5,568 nt of DNA from Caldilineaceae bacterium (GTDB taxonomy: Bacteria > Chloroflexota > Anaerolineae > Caldilineales > Caldilineaceae), in NCBI GenBank assembly GCA_012032975.1, contig JAAUPU010000256.1, positions 1 through 5,568 on the forward strand. The letters are read 5' to 3'. This document shows positions 5,154-5,568 of the stretch, piece after piece. Both the position numbers and the translations under genes were made by a program. The number at the start of each line of letters is the position of its first letter. The stretch's first letter is position 1. The notes under the pieces were generated by a model that worked only from the letters and a program-made list of their open reading frames with translations, was not told where the DNA came from and made no database searches.

Positions 5154-5568
5154 ATGGATCATGACGCACACCGCCAGAAGACAGAGCCCCACGAAGAGCT
5201 GCCTCTAGAGTCCGCCGGCAAGAAACCGGCTGTTCTTGCCGCGGTTGTCTATGTTGTTCTGATCCTTGGCCTGGCCCTTTTCGTGAGTACACAACTGTAC
5301 GGATGGGCGCGGTTACGGATGTTAAACTTGTCGCCGCTGGCCAATGTAGAACTTTTTTCCTCTGCTTTTTTTCAAAGCCCCCAAGACTCGTCGGAAAATC
5401 TCAAACAACCGTCGCCCGTTGCTGTGACGAGTGAAGAGAGTGTCGGCGCAACCGTTGCAAACAGCCCCGCAGTGTCCGCCATCAACATTTTGTTGTTGGG
5501 CACCGATGCGCGCGCGGATGATCCAGGCGTACCGCGTACGGACACGATGATCCTGCTGACATTGGATC
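5154..5568 (+). CDS. LCP (LytR-CpsA-Psr) family envelope glycopolymer transferase, partial at the window end
   Basis: LCP proteins transfer undecaprenyl-phosphate-linked glycopolymers onto peptidoglycan at the outer face of the membrane. The 138 visible residues show a short charged cytoplasmic tail (1-25), one transmembrane helix (about 26-44, AVLAAVVYVVLILGLALFV), a variable extracytoplasmic stretch (45-107) and the start of the LCP domain: INILLLGTDARADDPGVPRT followed by DTMILLTLD, with the conserved GTDAR and RTDT elements. The catalytic core lies mostly beyond the window. ATG 5154 places the membrane helix normally, but it has no ribosome site and sits a few bases past the predicted transcription start. 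The gene follows the propeller gene on the same strand but is separated by a terminator-like hairpin and has its own promoter, so co-transcription is not required. The frame is open to the last base. Which polymer it transfers cannot be told. Confidence 0.88.
   Translation, partial: MDHDAHRQKTEPHEELPLESAGKKPAVLAAVVYVVLILGLALFVSTQLYGWARLRMLNLSPLANVELFSSAFFQSPQDSSENLKQPSPVAVTSEESVGATVANSPAVSAINILLLGTDARADDPGVPRTDTMILLTLD

Noticed and set aside
1..5568. CRISPR array, tRNA/rRNA genes, insertion sequence or phage attachment site
   Set aside because: I saw no regularly spaced repeats, no tRNA-like cloverleaf or rRNA signature, no transposase-like frame and no flanking inverted repeats around the scrambled left part.

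Overview
The window looks like a metagenome-type contig from a GC-rich bacterium, most plausibly Chloroflexota (Anaerolineae/Caldilineae-like). This rests on the style of the RecX and YigZ proteins, on a PP2C-like/beta-propeller membrane protein and on an LCP protein. It is inferred from protein character, because no phylogenetic marker is present. Both ends cut through genes or unassigned sequence.

Left part (1 to about 1190) is scrambled. A GH57 glycoside hydrolase begins normally at 172 with a Shine-Dalgarno and the conserved HQP motif, but after about 38 codons it runs in frame into the middle of a PpiD/SurA-type periplasmic prolyl isomerase of alphaproteobacterial style (about 285-1056). 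That piece is broken by two one-base losses in G runs. It then runs into a short EF-hand/thrombospondin-3-like fragment (about 1057-1192), which in turn abuts a RecX lacking its N-terminal region. Pieces of unrelated proteins joined mid-gene point to a chimeric assembly, or less likely to heavy rearrangement, and not to a real fusion gene.

Middle (1190-2653) has recX (+, frameshifted) converging on yigZ (-, intact). They are separated by an imperfect CACGAAG-type hairpin followed by a T run, which could serve as a two-way terminator. Upstream of yigZ lies a compact divergent promoter region: an extended -10 faces left to yigZ and a near-consensus TTGACA-N17-TAAAAT faces right.

Right part (2654-5016) encodes what I read as one protein of about 786 residues split by a frameshift in a CG repeat. 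It has a cytoplasmic PP2C-fold domain without the usual metal-binding aspartates, a long Pro/Ala/Ser linker, one transmembrane helix, a helical segment and an extracytoplasmic beta-propeller. This apparent pseudophosphatase-to-propeller membrane protein is the most interesting biology here. A terminator-like hairpin follows it. Then comes an LCP (LytR-CpsA-Psr) envelope glycopolymer transferase gene with a TGATATAAT extended -10 placed so close to its ATG that the transcript is probably leaderless. That gene runs off the end.

Four frame breaks in 5.6 kb, all in G runs or GC dinucleotide repeats, suggest sequencing or assembly error as the common cause. Read-level checking should come before any biological reading of the broken genes.
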